Of a DNA stretch of 42,942 nucleotides, positions 31,118 through 42,715 are shown piece after piece; the stretch's first letter is position 1; the number at the start of each line of letters is the position of its first letter. The translations under genes were made by a program, and so were the position numbers. The notes below the pieces were generated by a model. That model did not search any database, was not told the origin of the DNA, and worked only from the letters and a program-made list of their open reading frames with translations. Location of the stretch: the NCBI GenBank assembly GCA_002794775.1, contig NBAY01000154.1:1-42942 (forward strand), in the 5' to 3' direction. The stretch comes from Porodaedalea pini (taxonomy: Eukaryota > Basidiomycota > Agaricomycetes > Hymenochaetales > Hymenochaetaceae).

Positions 31118-32406
31118 TTGCTTTACCGGCTGACCATCGACAGCCAGATCAAGCAAATACTGGGATCTGAGCTTTCTGGGATCAGGACAGGATTTCTCGC
31201 TGTCTCGAGCCTTCTTTCCCCTCGTCTTTTGACAAGTGCTCCCAGGCTCGATAGCAACCGCTGTCATAGTATAGCCAACCCTGCCGTCGTCGCCAGCCTA
31301 GTGCATGCGACAGGTGGGGTGGAGTATGCAGTACCGCAAACTATAGTTAGCGGTGCTGTTTTTTGATAGGGTGAAGGATGCACATCGAACATACATCGTC
31401 ATGTCAGGCGAGATATTACGATTGATTCAAAAAGAGGTGTGTACTATTCTTTCTTCTGTCTTTCTGTGATCTGAGCTTTCTGTGATCAGTACGCTGGCTT
31501 CTTCCTCTTGTCCTCGTTTATCTGTTTACTTTACTCATTTGCAGTACTGCAGCGGACATCTTCATCAGCAAGGGACGCTACCTTGCTAGAGCATATGAAC
31601 CATGGACTAGCCCGCAACAAATTCTAAACAAAGGTATTCCTAACGCAAAGCTTAGCCCTGCTGAATTACAACAAATCACTGATCCACCTTGAACAAAAGA
31701 AGACGTACTCATGCCTTCCCTATCACATCATTGCTTATTTATATTACATACTTTCTAGATATCTAGCTTTGTTGCATGCAGACAGGGCCACGGTAACAAA
31801 CAAAAAAGGAGTTACCCATGAACTTGATGGCAATCATAGCCGAGTCTTTGCCTTTGAAAATGGTTTGTAGGCCTATAAACACATCTTTACGGCGCCTTCT
31901 TCTGCTAACTCAGGTCCCGCTGTCAAAGGCTCAAGGTGTACGAAAATAGGTAATGCAGAGATCCATGGTATGACCGAAGTCACTTCAGGATCACTTGCAT
32001 ACGTTACTGTCCAGGTATTTTATTTGTTTCACGGTTTGTGCGTATATAATACTGAAAAATGTATTACTACCAGGTCTACTTTGCTCTTAGCGCAAGGCTC
32101 CATTTCTCTATGTCGAGTGCTCCAGAAATACCTGAGATGTTTAATGGTATTATTCAATTGTTCAGGTCTGACGTCCCACATGTCAAGAGGTACACTGCTG
32201 AGCTATTGATTTGGTGGAATTGGTACGTTCATCTGCATCTATGTGATATTATGGTCCCTTACTAACCCTTACTCAGAATCATCTTTCTGAATACCCAAGC
32301 GGCAACTGATCCTCATGACCTAGGTGCCATAGCTGATATTGAAGACTTCTATCGAGACTGGACTGAGGGTGAGGAGGACAACGAAGAGGAAGAGGACAAT
32401 GTATGA
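31118..32406 (+). CDS. DUF6698-like Agaricomycete protein (spliced, incomplete model)
   Basis: Recognisable pieces in order are DAHRTYIVMSGEILRLIQKE (about 31376-31435), RYLARAYEPWTSPQQILNK (about 31577-31632), IHGMTEVTSGSLAYVTVQV (about 31961-32013, then a short intron), YFALSARLHFSMSS and VKRYTAELLIWWN (to about 32219). An acidic tail ends at TGA 32404-32406. The IHGMT...SLAYV...Q block followed by a WWN motif resembles DUF6698, a domain of unknown function common in mushroom-forming fungi. I cannot fix all exon limits or the true start. It may be a fragment. It lies upstream of, and on the same strand as, the Plavaka transposase; any functional link is unproven. Confidence 0.5.
31148..31465. 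repeat. 318 bp direct repeat, copy 1
   Basis: This block recurs at 32490-32807 in the same orientation, at equal length, with about 14 differences (around 95.6 percent identity), mostly transitions. It includes an exon of the DUF6698-like gene. Confidence 0.9.
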
Positions 32407-33112
32407 ATTTTGATTGAAATTTCCACTCACATTCAATCCGATACCATCCATCTTGAACAGCTATTTCTATTTTCCCTATTGTCGGTCGCATCAAGCAAAT
32501 ACTGGGATCTGAGCTTTCTGGGATCAGGACGGGATTTTTCGCCGTCTCGAGCCTTTTTTCCCCTTGTCTTTTGACAAGTGCTCCCAGGCTCGATAGCAAC
32601 CGCTGTCATAGTATAGCCAACCCTGCTGTCGTCGCCAGCCTAGTGCATGCGATAGGTGGGGTGGAGTATGCAGTACCGCAAACTATAGTTAGCGGTGCTG
32701 TTTTTTGATAGGGTGAAGGACGCGCATCAAACATACATCGTCATGTCAGGCAAGATATTACGATTGATTCAAAAAGCTGTGTGTACTATTCTCTCTTCTG
32801 TCTTTCTACGTGCAGCTCGCTGACATCTCCATACTTTGCAGTAGCTTTATTGGTCGACGCCGGCCGACGGAGCCGTGAGCAAAATCACGGACATTATATC
32901 TCGGTAGCGTGGCTGGCCACGGACTTGCCGGTCGCATATGTCAAGGAATCATCGTTTGGAACCCTCGGGCGCGCACATTGCAGATCTATCGGCTGCATAA
33001 TAGGAATGGAATGATTAGGCGGTCGCGCACTGTAGAGATAAATGCACCCTTATCTGGTCCCAAAGCATTCTCCATGTCCCTTTCCCTCGCTCGTTCTGCA
33101 CCGTCCAAAAAA
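32407..33112. other. spacer between the DUF6698-like gene and the Plavaka transposase
   Basis: It contains the second copy of the 318 bp repeat and the 5' region of the transposase gene. No separate gene is supported. Confidence 0.5.
32490..32807. repeat. 318 bp direct repeat, copy 2
   Basis: This is a duplicate of 31148-31465. Here the exon-like sequence is not followed by the rest of the DUF6698-like gene, so it appears to be a stray partial copy. Confidence 0.9.
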
Positions 33113-36100
33113 ATGTCGTACAGTTGTAGTGGTCCTGGGTGCCCGCGTATGTCCATGGGAATGAATGGCCTCGGTCGTCATGAAGCTGCTTGTCTTTACG
33201 TTCAGGCTGAAGCGAAGCGAGTATTGCTTGATGCGAAGGAGATATGAAAGAAAGCCAAGAAGGTGAAGCTCTCGCATGGAGTACGTGTTGTCTTGCTTCT
33301 CTTCACTTAAGTCTAGATTACTCAATTTTTTTAAAAATGTAGTCGGCCTCCTTCGCTGAGACTTATGACGATACGGGTGCGGTGCCCGACTTCGGCCCTG
33401 ACCTCGATCCCGCTGAAAGTGCGCCCAGCCATCCTCTTGCTGTGCCTGACCCACCGACTCTATCGGCGGCTGGCCGCATTGTACGCCGACGTGTACTTCC
33501 TGCCCGTTATTGGGATGCGTTACCTGATGTTCCTACCAGTGCAGCTGTGATTCAAGCAAACTCTAGCACAGAAGAAACAGCAGCCAATTCGGGAGACCCA
33601 GAGGCTGTGGATGATACTCCTTCCCGCCTATTCCGATCTGAACGCAACAAGTTTGGATTGTGTAAGGTCTTCAGATGTATCTCTTGTCCAGAAGCCCCCG
33701 CTGTAGGAAACGTGTATGATAGGGAGCCCTCGCCTGTGGATCGAGGCGTGCAAGGAAATCCATTTGCCCCGCATCCGAATTTATCCTCATTTCTTTTCAA
33801 CCAATGGTTTTGGTCGGGGTCCCTTACTAAAACACTTGAGGACGCAGAATGGCTTCAAGCTCTAATAGGCTCGGATGACTTCATCGCGAAAGACGTTCTC
33901 GAAATGAATATACGGAAGGTCACCAAGCAGCTTCGAAACAGCTCTCTAGATGAGTTTTTTTGACCCCCGTGATGGCTGGATGCAAAGTGGTCTGAAGATA
34001 CGCATGCCGCTTGGACACTTGCATCCTGAAGCACCGAGTTGCCTTGATTTCAAAATTAACGAGTTCCTTCATTGACCATTGGTCGCTGTCATTCGGTTCG
34101 TGTTCAAGAGCGAAGAGAAGAGCACAGGTTTTTGTTACGAGCCTTACGAGCTTAGGATTCAGTCACCGCACGGAGGCGAGGAGCAGACAGTCCATGGGGA
34201 ATTATATTGGTCGAAGAAGTTTTGTGATGCACACGAGGAAGTGCAACGTCTCCCCCGGGACTCTGGCGATGATCTTCCAAGAGCCATCGTTGCAATGCAG
34301 CTATGGTCGGATGGAATGTCGGCCGCAAAGTTTGGCAGCACAAAACTCTGGCCCGTGTATCTCCAGTTTGGCAACCAGTCGAAGTACGAGCAAAGAAAGT
34401 CTGGAGCATGTCATCATATTGCTCATATACCTTCCGTAAGCGAGTTGTCTCTTGAAGATTGGACTTTTCATCTCATTATTTCGTTTGTAGCTTCCGGGTG
34501 ATTTCAATGACTTTGTTCAACATCATGCACAGGGAAATCCGGCATCGAACGCACTTCAGACACATTGCCGGCGAGAAGTAATGCACAGCGTATGGAAAAC
34601 TATGCTGGACGACAAATTTCTTCATGCGTGGAAACACGGCATGGTCGTCCGCTGCGGCGATGGGGTGACACGACGTTTGTATCCTCGCATCTTCACTTAC
34701 TCTGCGGATTACCCTGAAAAGTACGTATCGTTCGATTCATACGGATGACAAACTAAGTATTCTTGCAGAGTTCTGCTTGCGACAATGAAGCACTTAGGAA
34801 AGTGCCCGTGCCCCCGTTGTCTCGTGGAGAGTGGTGCAATATTGTCTTTGGGTAAACATGCAGACTCTCGAACCCGAATCAAGCGTGCTTGAGTTGACGA
34901 TACATGGCGCCGTCATAAAGTAGAAGTCGCTCGGAACATCATCTATAATAAATGTCGGCATGTTGCAAATGCAAGTGTCGGTCGGCTTTTAGATGCGCAA
35001 TCGCTCACGCCTGTTGAAGTGAGTTCGCTCAGTTCGATATGGAGGTCTTACAGACTCTGACGTGTCTCTAGAATGCTTTTTCTGCAAGGTTGGGTCCCCT
35101 CAGTTTTGATTACCATTCCATGCTCGTGGTTGATGTCATGCATGAGTGGGAGGTCGGCGTATGGCAGCAGATTTTCACTCATCTCGTTCGCATTCTTGAT
35201 ACTTTCACATACACTCGATTGAACAAGGTGCATGAGCTAGACAGAAGGTTAGTGCTTGTTGACGAAATGTTAAATGGAAGGCTCTTCTCATGACTCAGTA
35301 GGGTCCGATGTATACCTCCTTTTTCGGATGCGATACGAACATACAAAGGAAACATATCAGAGATGAAACAAATGACCGCGTACAGCTTCGAAGACCTTTT
35401 ACAGGTGAGCAAGCAAAGGCAGAAACAAAAACAGTAGCTTAACATCTCCCTGCATAGTGTGCATTACCAGTGTTCGAGGGACTTCTACCAGAACCTCACG
35501 AGTCCATCGTTCGCGAACTCCTATATCGCGTGGCAACCATCCATGCACTCGCAAAGCTCCATATGCACACTGATGCTACAGTCGCAGCGTTGGACAGTGA
35601 AACGAAGCGATTTGGTACTGCGCTGCAAAGCTTCAATGACAAGACATGTTCTGCCTTCATGACCGACGAACTTCCATTGGAATCCCAGAAGCGACTGTGC
35701 AGATTGTGCCGCAAGACGACGGGAGGTGATACCAATACCGCAGACTTGATACGTCCCACAGTGAAGAAGTCCTTCAATATAAATACGTCCAAGATTCATG
35801 CCCTTGGGGACTATGCACATCACGTTCTCATGTTCGGGACGACCGACTCATATAGCACTTCCATTGTCAGACACTTCTCTTCATTTTCGAGACCCAACAT
35901 TTACTCACTTCGCAACGTCAGGGTGAAACTGAGCACAAACAGTCGAGACAAAATTACTTAAGAACGAACCGTGTGAACTTTGTTCGACAAGTGACAGAAA
36001 TTCAACGCATCCAGTCTAATCTTGCTCACATGGCAGAAAAGTTCAACAAGTCTGCGCCCAAAATTCCACTGGACGCCATCGACGACGGTTTAGATGACGA

Positions 36101-36274
36101 TAACGTGCGCTACTGCATAGCAGCGAGGGGAATGACGGATACCATTAGATCATGGTTGCATCGGAACGATTACGATCCCGCATTGATTGTAAGATTGCTG
36201 TTTTTCAGAATAACATATGACTGACATTTGCTCAGGATTTTGAAGAATTATTATTAAATCACATTTTTGCTCGG
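33113..36274 (+). pseudogene. Plavaka-type (CACTA/CMC-like) transposase, 5' part
   Basis: The frame starts at ATG 33113 with a C2H2/C2HC-like zinc finger (CSGPGCPRMSM...GRHEAAC). Exons 33113-33280, 33343-34435, 34491-34720 and 34769 onward encode blocks that resemble Plavaka transposases: PGDFNDFVQHH, RCGDGVTRRLYPRIFTYSAD, KCPCPRCLVE, DVMHEWEVGVW (part of the RNase H-like core), LPVFEGLLPEPHESIV and HALGDYAHHVLMFGTTD. Such transposases cut and paste the element DNA. The copy is decayed. TGA stands where Arg is expected at 33245-33247, 34073-34075 and 34890-34892, and a T7 run at 33954-33960 shifts the frame. At 36274 the frame is cut by an LTR element; it resumes at 41472. Confidence 0.8.
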
Positions 36275-37161
36275 TGTAGATCCTGTGTATGGGTTGTTTA
36301 GGATCGGTAGTTCATTTGGGGACGTGTTTCCGTTGAGTTATGAAGTAAATATAAGCTCGGTATGAGCGTGGGAAAAATCTCGGTACACATCGGTACGCGT
36401 CGGTACGTGTCGGTATGTGTCGGTATGCGTCAATATTGAAAGGTGCTCTGGACGCGATGTGAGTGTTGGTACAGAGCCAGAATGAGCGAGATATCAAATC
36501 CGGTGCGAGACAATAGCAATAGCAGAGACGAGAATGAAAACAAGACAAGAGATGAGACTGAAGACGAGGTTGCCACGAAACTAACTGTTGCAGAGACTAA
36601 CTGCATGCACAGAAGCTGCCCTATCTGAGGGGAACTCTGCAGTAGTATTTCCCTCCCTTGCTACCTATGACAGGGAAGTCCCTAAATACAAGGTGCAAGA
36701 GATCTATCTACAGGAAAATTATTCCAAAGTGAGTATAATGTGCATACCGGATGAAACATAGAGCGTCGGAGAGAAAACATTTGGAATGTAAGAGAAACAT
36801 AGAAATTCAAAAGAAAACCTGTCCATGCGACAACTTCCCCATTTGCTTCAGTCCATCATCCAGTCATATCGCAGCTCCACCGGAACTGAGATCCTCCAAT
36901 CGGTGAGTTGTCACCCATCATCGGGCAGATCTCCAGTACGCATCCCAACTGACTCCAATGACATAAGCTTTCCAATACATCCCGAATTGCCAGGGGGATC
37001 TTCCTAGTGATCTGCTGATGTGATGTTGGGCAAATCATCCTGTGTCCGGTACGCGTCGGGCAAATCATTCTGCATCTGGTATGTGTCAATAGCTGTTGGA
37101 ATGTGCAACGGATGGCCTCTAGAGGGATCTGCAGTGGTTGGCCACTCGCCGGAACTCTACA
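36275..37161 (-). repeat. 3' LTR of the gag-only element
   Basis: It is 887 bp and matches 40582-41467. It contains a run of 10 bp units of the CGGTACGYGT type (36380-36430). Confidence 0.9.
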
Positions 37162-37199
37162 TCTCCCGGGATGTTTGAAATCATGACTGTCCCCAGTCA

Positions 37200-39860
37200 C
37201 GTCTTCCCTTCGGTATGCCAGGACCCTAACTGTTCTCCAAGGGACCCTATGGGGCACGGTATACAATACCGCCATGCAGACGAAGGACATGGCAAAAGGG
37301 GGTGACCGGTACCAGGGTCTGTCAGTACGTCTCGGCACAAGTCCCAATATCGGTACGCCTCCTGGATCAAAATTCGACGGGTTGGATTTTTCCCTCTCCA
37401 CCACTTACCAGGCTAAAACTCCTTCCGGCAACATCATCGAAGTAGTGTCCAGCTTCCTCTCCTCCACCCACTGAAGTCCGCTCGCACCAAAGTCCAAGGT
37501 ACTGTGTCTTTCTGATGTTGGCCTCTCTGCTGGTACGGATGGTAACAGCTTGGTATGCATTCTCGGTGCGTTCAGCGGTGACTCCTGGGGCCGCTTCGGT
37601 ACACCCCAATACTCCCCTAGTCCATGGTCTGTCCATAGCACCGCTTGCCATTCACTAACTCCACCGCACTTCATTTCTGGTACGCATCTGTACCCATTGA
37701 ACTCCAGTACCACTTGATATGCGTCAAACGTCGGTATGCCTCGAACCACCATGACCTCCGGTACCCATCTGTATGCCTCTGGTCCACTCGTGTCTGGCCA
37801 TAGTACCGCTTGCCTCGCATTGACTCCATCGCATTTCGTTTCTGGTACGCTTTGGCAGGCATCAAATTCCGGTACCACTCGATTTGCACCAAACATCGGT
37901 ACATCTTGAACCGCCAGCTCCTCCGGTACGCCTTGGTACACCTCTAGTCCACTGGTGTCGGGTGCTGGCACCGCTCGGTACGCACTAAATCCACCACACT
38001 TCACTTCCGGTACGCATCCGCATGCCTCGAATTCTGGTACCACTTGATATCCATCAAATGTCGGTACAACTTGAACCTCCCCAACCTCCGGTACGCATCG
38101 GTACGCCTCCAGTCCACTAGCATCGGGTGCTGGCACCGCTCGGTACGCACTGAATCCACCACACTTCACTTCTGGTACGCATCCACTTTCCTCAATTTCC
38201 GGTACCGCTTGATATCTGTCAAACGTCGGTACATCTCGAACCCCCACAACCTCCGGTACGCGCCGGTACGCCTCTGGTGCATCCAGGAGCACCCCCTCCT
38301 CACTAATGCTCGGCTCCGGACCCGCTTGGCGAACTTCTAACTCTGGTACATCTTGGTACGCGTCGAAACCCGGTACCACTTGATATGTGTCAAACATCGG
38401 TACATCTTGAACTCCCTCGACCTCCGGTACGCGTCGGTACACACCACCATCCGGTACCTCCAGGGACACACTTTTGTCACTAATTCTCGGCTCCGGATCC
38501 ACTTGGCTCGCTTCTAACTCTGGTACACCTCGATATGCGTCCAGACCCAGTACTGCCCAAAGTGCGCAAAACGTCGGTACGTCTCGGTACACACCAAACT
38601 CCGGTACACATTGGTATGCATCTGGACCTCTAGAGCCTTGCCCTGGCTCCATCCGGTACACACCAGAACCACGGTCTTCGGACTCTGGGATGCTTCGGTA
38701 CGCCTTAATCTCTGGTACTGCTCGAAGTGTGTCAAGCTTTGGTACGTCGTGATCTGTACCAAACTCCGGTACATCTCGAAGGGCTTCAATCTCCGGTACA
38801 CCTCGGTACACCTCTAGACCACCAGTATCCGGCTCCAGCTCCGCTCGGTATGCAACCACAGCATGGTCTTCGCATTCTGGTACCCTTTGGTGCTTGTCAA
38901 CCCCTGATACCTTGCAACTCGTAACAAACTCCGGTACTCCTCAGTATGCCTGCACAGCACTAATATCCACCTCTGGTACCACTCCGCATGCACCCACTCC
39001 ACTGTCCTTCCACTCCGGTACATTTTGGTACACTTCGAACTCAGATACCTCTCAGTACGCGTCTAACTTCGGTACCTCTCGAAGCACGTCAAACTCCGGT
39101 GCCTCTCGGTACACATCTGCCTCCGGTACTTCTGGGTACACCTCCTCCTCACCAGAGCTTGGTTCGGGTAGTGCTCGGTATGCATCCTCTCCACTATCTT
39201 TCGATCCCAGTGCCACTCGGTACGCCTCAACCTCGTTCACCGGTACGTTCACCGGCCCCCCTTCAGGCCTCGTCAGTATCTCGACACCACCCATCTTTGC
39301 TTTCTTCACCGCTGACACTCGCTTCTTTGCTTTGTTAAGCAGTATCTCATACTTCGCCACCTCCAATTCCTCTTCCGACACTTCCTCCAAAATCTCCGCC
39401 ATCGTTACCGAGCCTTCCGACCCATCGGTACGTGCTGTTGACATTGTCGCTACCTCTATGAGGTTTACCGATGCCGTACCAGTCTCCTGATGCAACAAAT
39501 CTATCTTCTCCATCAAGTTATCCCCCAACGCCGTGCTCGGTACAAACCCTCCGTTTGGTAGCGTCACCTTCCCATTCACATCCCTCACACACTTTCCTGC
39601 CTGGATATACTCTAGCACCTTCGGGCACGACCTAATGTAGTGGCTCGTGTTGCCACAGAACGCACACCCGGGACTCCTCTGGGACGTCGTCGCTGGCGGC
39701 GGTCTTCGCCCGAGGGACTGCACCTGGACCTGAATGTTCTTGACCGCTTCCCACACCGTACCGATATCCACCTCTTCCGATTTCGCCTTCGACTGACCCA
39801 TCGGTACGGGTGTTTTAGCTGTCGGTACGTCGTCGAAAACTGTACCGGCGAGAATGTAAT
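37200..39860. repeat. dense GGTAC-containing repeats
   Basis: By hand count GGTAC occurs about 55 times here and about 70 times in the whole 5.2 kb element, against about 5 expected by chance. It is mostly CGGTAC or TGGTAC, often spaced 12-40 bp. On the coding strand it appears as GTA CCG (Val-Pro) and as nnG TAC CGn (Tyr-Arg), so the motif is kept in at least two reading frames. Confidence 0.85.
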
Positions 39861-40413
39861 CGGCATGCTTCACCACCAACTCGATCAAATATGGTTTGCC
39901 CAGGGCCGGATCAGTTTCCTTGCTTTCTAGATGCTGCTGCAACCTATCCTTCAGCTTGCCGGTAAAAGCCCAAATGAACATGCGTGCCATTTCCTCCACT
40001 GAAACCATTGAGTTTCACTCCAAATACCTCGACCTCACCATAAACTCTCTCTGGTACTCTCCAAAATCCTCCCTCGACTGAATTCCTCGGCTTCTCCATC
40101 CTTCGACCAGCCTCTCAAGGTCATCCTGAGAGAAGCACGCACCGGGCGCCAACGCCGGGTAAAATGATATGATTGCTTCCTTCGCTTTATTCCAATCACT
40201 CGCTCCCATACCGACATCATTGGCAGTATCCCACAGCTCAGCTACCGAACTCGAAGCATAATACTTCGTGTACCGGATCTTCGCTGCGTCGTCTAAGCTG
40301 CACTCCATAGCGATATACTCAATGTCCTCGAAGTACCAAGGGAGATCCAGCGGGTTACAACCATCAAATAAGGGAGCATCCTCTGCTCCTCGGCGTGGAG
40401 GATGACTTGTCAT
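37405..40413 (-). pseudogene. gag: Gag-like protein with a very long VPE/AYR repeat tail
   Basis: One reading frame of 1003 codons runs from ATG 40413 to a stop at 37405-37407, broken by TGA at 40015-40017, 39052-39054 and 38941-38943. The first about 250 residues resemble basidiomycete LTR-element Gag (APLFDGCNPLDLPWYFEDIE, then VSVEEMARMFIWAF). A zinc knuckle CAFCGNTSHYIRSC (CX2CX4HX4C) follows. From about residue 370 the protein becomes irregular repeats of AYRxVPE, VPExxAYQ and similar for roughly 500 residues, then a short unique tail. At two of the stops the repeat pattern shows that Arg (CGA) stood where TGA is now. The tail is unlike ordinary Gag. I see no enzyme domain. Confidence 0.8.
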
Positions 40414-40562
40414 GGTTGTGCTAGGCGTACCAGGGCTTTGACCACCACTATTCTGGTACGCAGAAGAGTCAGTTTCTAAAATTGGAGACTATGCTCCTTG
40501 ACAAAATTGATAGCGAGGTGAGTCCTGTTGGTAATCAAATGAATACAACACGGTTGACCCCC

Positions 40563-40579
40563 CCTCGCGGTGGGCTCCA
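40563..40579 (-). promoter_or_regulatory. primer-binding-like site of the gag-only element
   Basis: On the minus strand, two bases after the right LTR, the sequence TGGAGCCCACCGCGAGG begins with TGG, the complement of a tRNA CCA end. The implied primer would end GGTGGGCTCCA. I cannot name the tRNA. Confidence 0.55.
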
Positions 40580-40581
40580 CT

Positions 40582-41467
40582 TGTAGATCCTGTGTATGGG
40601 TTGTTTAGGATCGGTAGTTCGTTTGGGGACGTGTTTCCATTGAGTTATGAAGTAAATATAAGCTCGGTATGAGCATGGGAAAAATCTCGGTACACGTCGG
40701 TACGCATCGGTACGTGTCGGTATGTGTTGGTATGCGTCAATATTTAAAGGTGCTCTGGACGCGATGTGAGTGTCGGTACAGAGCCGGAATGAGCGAGATA
40801 TCAAATCCGGTGCGAGACAATAGCAATAGCAGAGATGAGAATGAAAACAAGACAAGAGATGAGACTGAAGACGAGGTTGCCACGAAACTAACTGTTGCGG
40901 AGACTAACTGCACGCAAGGAAGCTGCCCTATCTGAGGGGAACTCTGCAGTAGTATTTCCTCCCTTGCTACCTATGACAGGGAAGTCCCTAAATACAAGGT
41001 GCAAGAGATCTATCTACAGGAAAATTATTCCAAAGTGAGTATAATGTGCATACCGGATGAAACATAGAGCGTCGGAGAGAAAACATTTGGAATGTAAGAG
41101 AAACATAGAAATTCAAAAGAAAACCTGTCCATGCGACAACTTCCCCATTTGCTTCAGTCCATCATCCAGTCATATCGCAGCTCCACCGGAACTGAGATCC
41201 TCCAATCGGTGAGTTGTCACCCATCATCGGGCAGATCTCCAGTACGCATCCCAACTGACTCCAATGACATAAGCTTTCCGGTACATCCCGAATTGCCAGG
41301 GGGATCTTCCTAGTGATCTGCTGATGTGATGTTGGGCAAATCATCCTGTGTCCGGTACGCGTCGGGCAAATCATTCTGCATCTGGTACGTGTCAATAGCT
41401 GTTGGAATGTGCAACGGATGGCCTCTAGAGGGATCTGCAGTGGTTGGCCACTCACCGGAACTCTACA
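40582..41467 (-). repeat. 5' LTR of the gag-only element
   Basis: It is 886 bp, the partner of 36275-37161. Where the two LTRs differ, most changes are C/T or G/A. Confidence 0.9.
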
Positions 41468-41471
41468 TCGG

Positions 41472-42299
41472 TTGAAGAACTTTGATTGTGATGATGATGA
41501 ACTTCAGTTCTCGACTGTTGATCAAGAGGATGTCATCATTAAAGACGATAAGATGTATGAGCACAAACGTCTACGCATCAACTACACGACGTATGATATG
41601 CAGCGGGAACATGATTCTATTAATCCTACCTCCATTACTTCAGACGTCATGCTTCTATCGAGGACTCGGATGCTGTCTCAAAGTCTATATCGCCATTCTG
41701 GTACACTCGAGTGATTGGGATATATCATGTCGATGCGCAGCTCAGGAGCAATGGAAACACGGCACCGAGTCGTTTGGATTTCCTGTGGGTTCATTGGTTC
41801 GGCCGAGCCATGGAAGATAGGTTTGGCGATGATGCCTGTTGATTGGAACACGTAAGATTCATTACAAGGGAAGATGAGTCCCCGCCGTTCGGTTTTGTAG
41901 ATCCAGCTGTCGTCATTCGCACTGCCCATTTAATTCCCGCATTCCATTATGGACGCACAGATGCGCTCCTGTCTCCATCTTATCTAGTTCAAATCAAAGA
42001 ACCAAACGATATTATAACAGACTGGGAATTGTTCTATGTGAATAAGTAGGTCAGAATTGCCTTATCTCCCATTGGACTGAAACTGATAGATGTACAGATT
42101 TGCCAACCGTGATTTATTCATGCATCACCGAGGCGGTGGAGTAGGCCACACCACAGCACACAATGCTGAGAATGCGAACCATGTACCAGCAGACTTGTAT
42201 AGCAAGCTGGCGTTACACCGCTCTGATGAAGAAGATGACGAGATGGACGTTGAACCTGCAGAAGAAGTTGAGACTTTTGCTCGAGTGCATTCAAAGTGA
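41472..42299 (+). pseudogene. Plavaka-type transposase, 3' part
   Basis: The transposase frame resumes with LKNFDCDDDELQFS, then RLRINYTTYDMQREHDSINP. Next comes RVIGIYHVDAQ, RLDFLWVHWFGRAMEDRFGD, PFGFVDPAVVIRTAHLIPAF and DLFMHHRGGGVGH, which is the usual C-terminal sequence of Plavaka proteins. At least two short introns lie near 41670-41700 and 42047-42090. An acidic stretch (DEEDDEMDVEPAEEVE) precedes TGA 42297-42299. The 5' part is at 33113-36274. Confidence 0.8.
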
Positions 42300-42715
42300 A
42301 GTGGGAGATGACGGACACGATAGTGAAGGCAGAGATGAGGAAATGGGAATTCTGAGTCTGTGAAGGATTGGTACTGGACAATGAATCTGCCGATGAGGAG
42401 ATGCCAGTCCAAAATTAATCGGGCACTCTGTCTCCTTGAGTAGTCTGAGGTGCCGTCATGATTGGCAGATGAAGGAAGGTGTGGATTATACTCTTGATGA
42501 GAGCCATTGTGATGAGTTGGCATCTGTGACACCCAAAGAAGGGCGAGCAGAGCAGCTGTCGTTTCGTGAGATTCGGGGAAGCAACGACATGGCAAGGCCT
42601 GCACCAATGGGACTGGGTGCACGAGCCTGAGGAGACTGAACCTGCGTGGGCTAGCTGCATGCAGAGATCGCAGCCGGTGAGATGACGGATGCATAAGCCA
42701 ATGATGGATGGCTGG
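42300..42715. other. 3' end of the Plavaka locus, no supported gene
   Basis: It contains short frames with acidic composition that may be the decayed end of the transposase tail. No clear element terminus was identified before the LTR at 42716. Confidence 0.35.

Larger units (their letters stand above)
36275..41467 (-). mobile_element. non-autonomous, gag-only LTR retrotransposon inserted in the Plavaka gene
   Basis: Two LTRs of 887 and 886 bp (TGTAG...CTACA) enclose 3.4 kb. TCGG is duplicated on both flanks (36271-36274 and 41468-41471). The interior encodes one long gag-like frame on the minus strand and no protease, RT, RNase H or integrase, so the element must depend on another element for movement. 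A primer-binding-like site next to the right LTR fixes the orientation: the right LTR is the 5' LTR. LTR differences (about 19 plus one indel) put this insertion earlier than the Ty3/Gypsy one. Removing the element and one TCGG rejoins the transposase frame. Confidence 0.85.

Noticed and set aside
38044..39490. Plus-strand frames through the GGTAC repeats (up to 198 aa)
   Set aside because: They arise from the repeat on the strand opposite the Gag frame and contain no zinc knuckle or other motif.
36275..41467. The 887 bp direct repeats considered as a segmental duplication
   Set aside because: TG...CA ends, a four-base target duplication, a primer-binding-like site and a Gag frame show an LTR retrotransposon.
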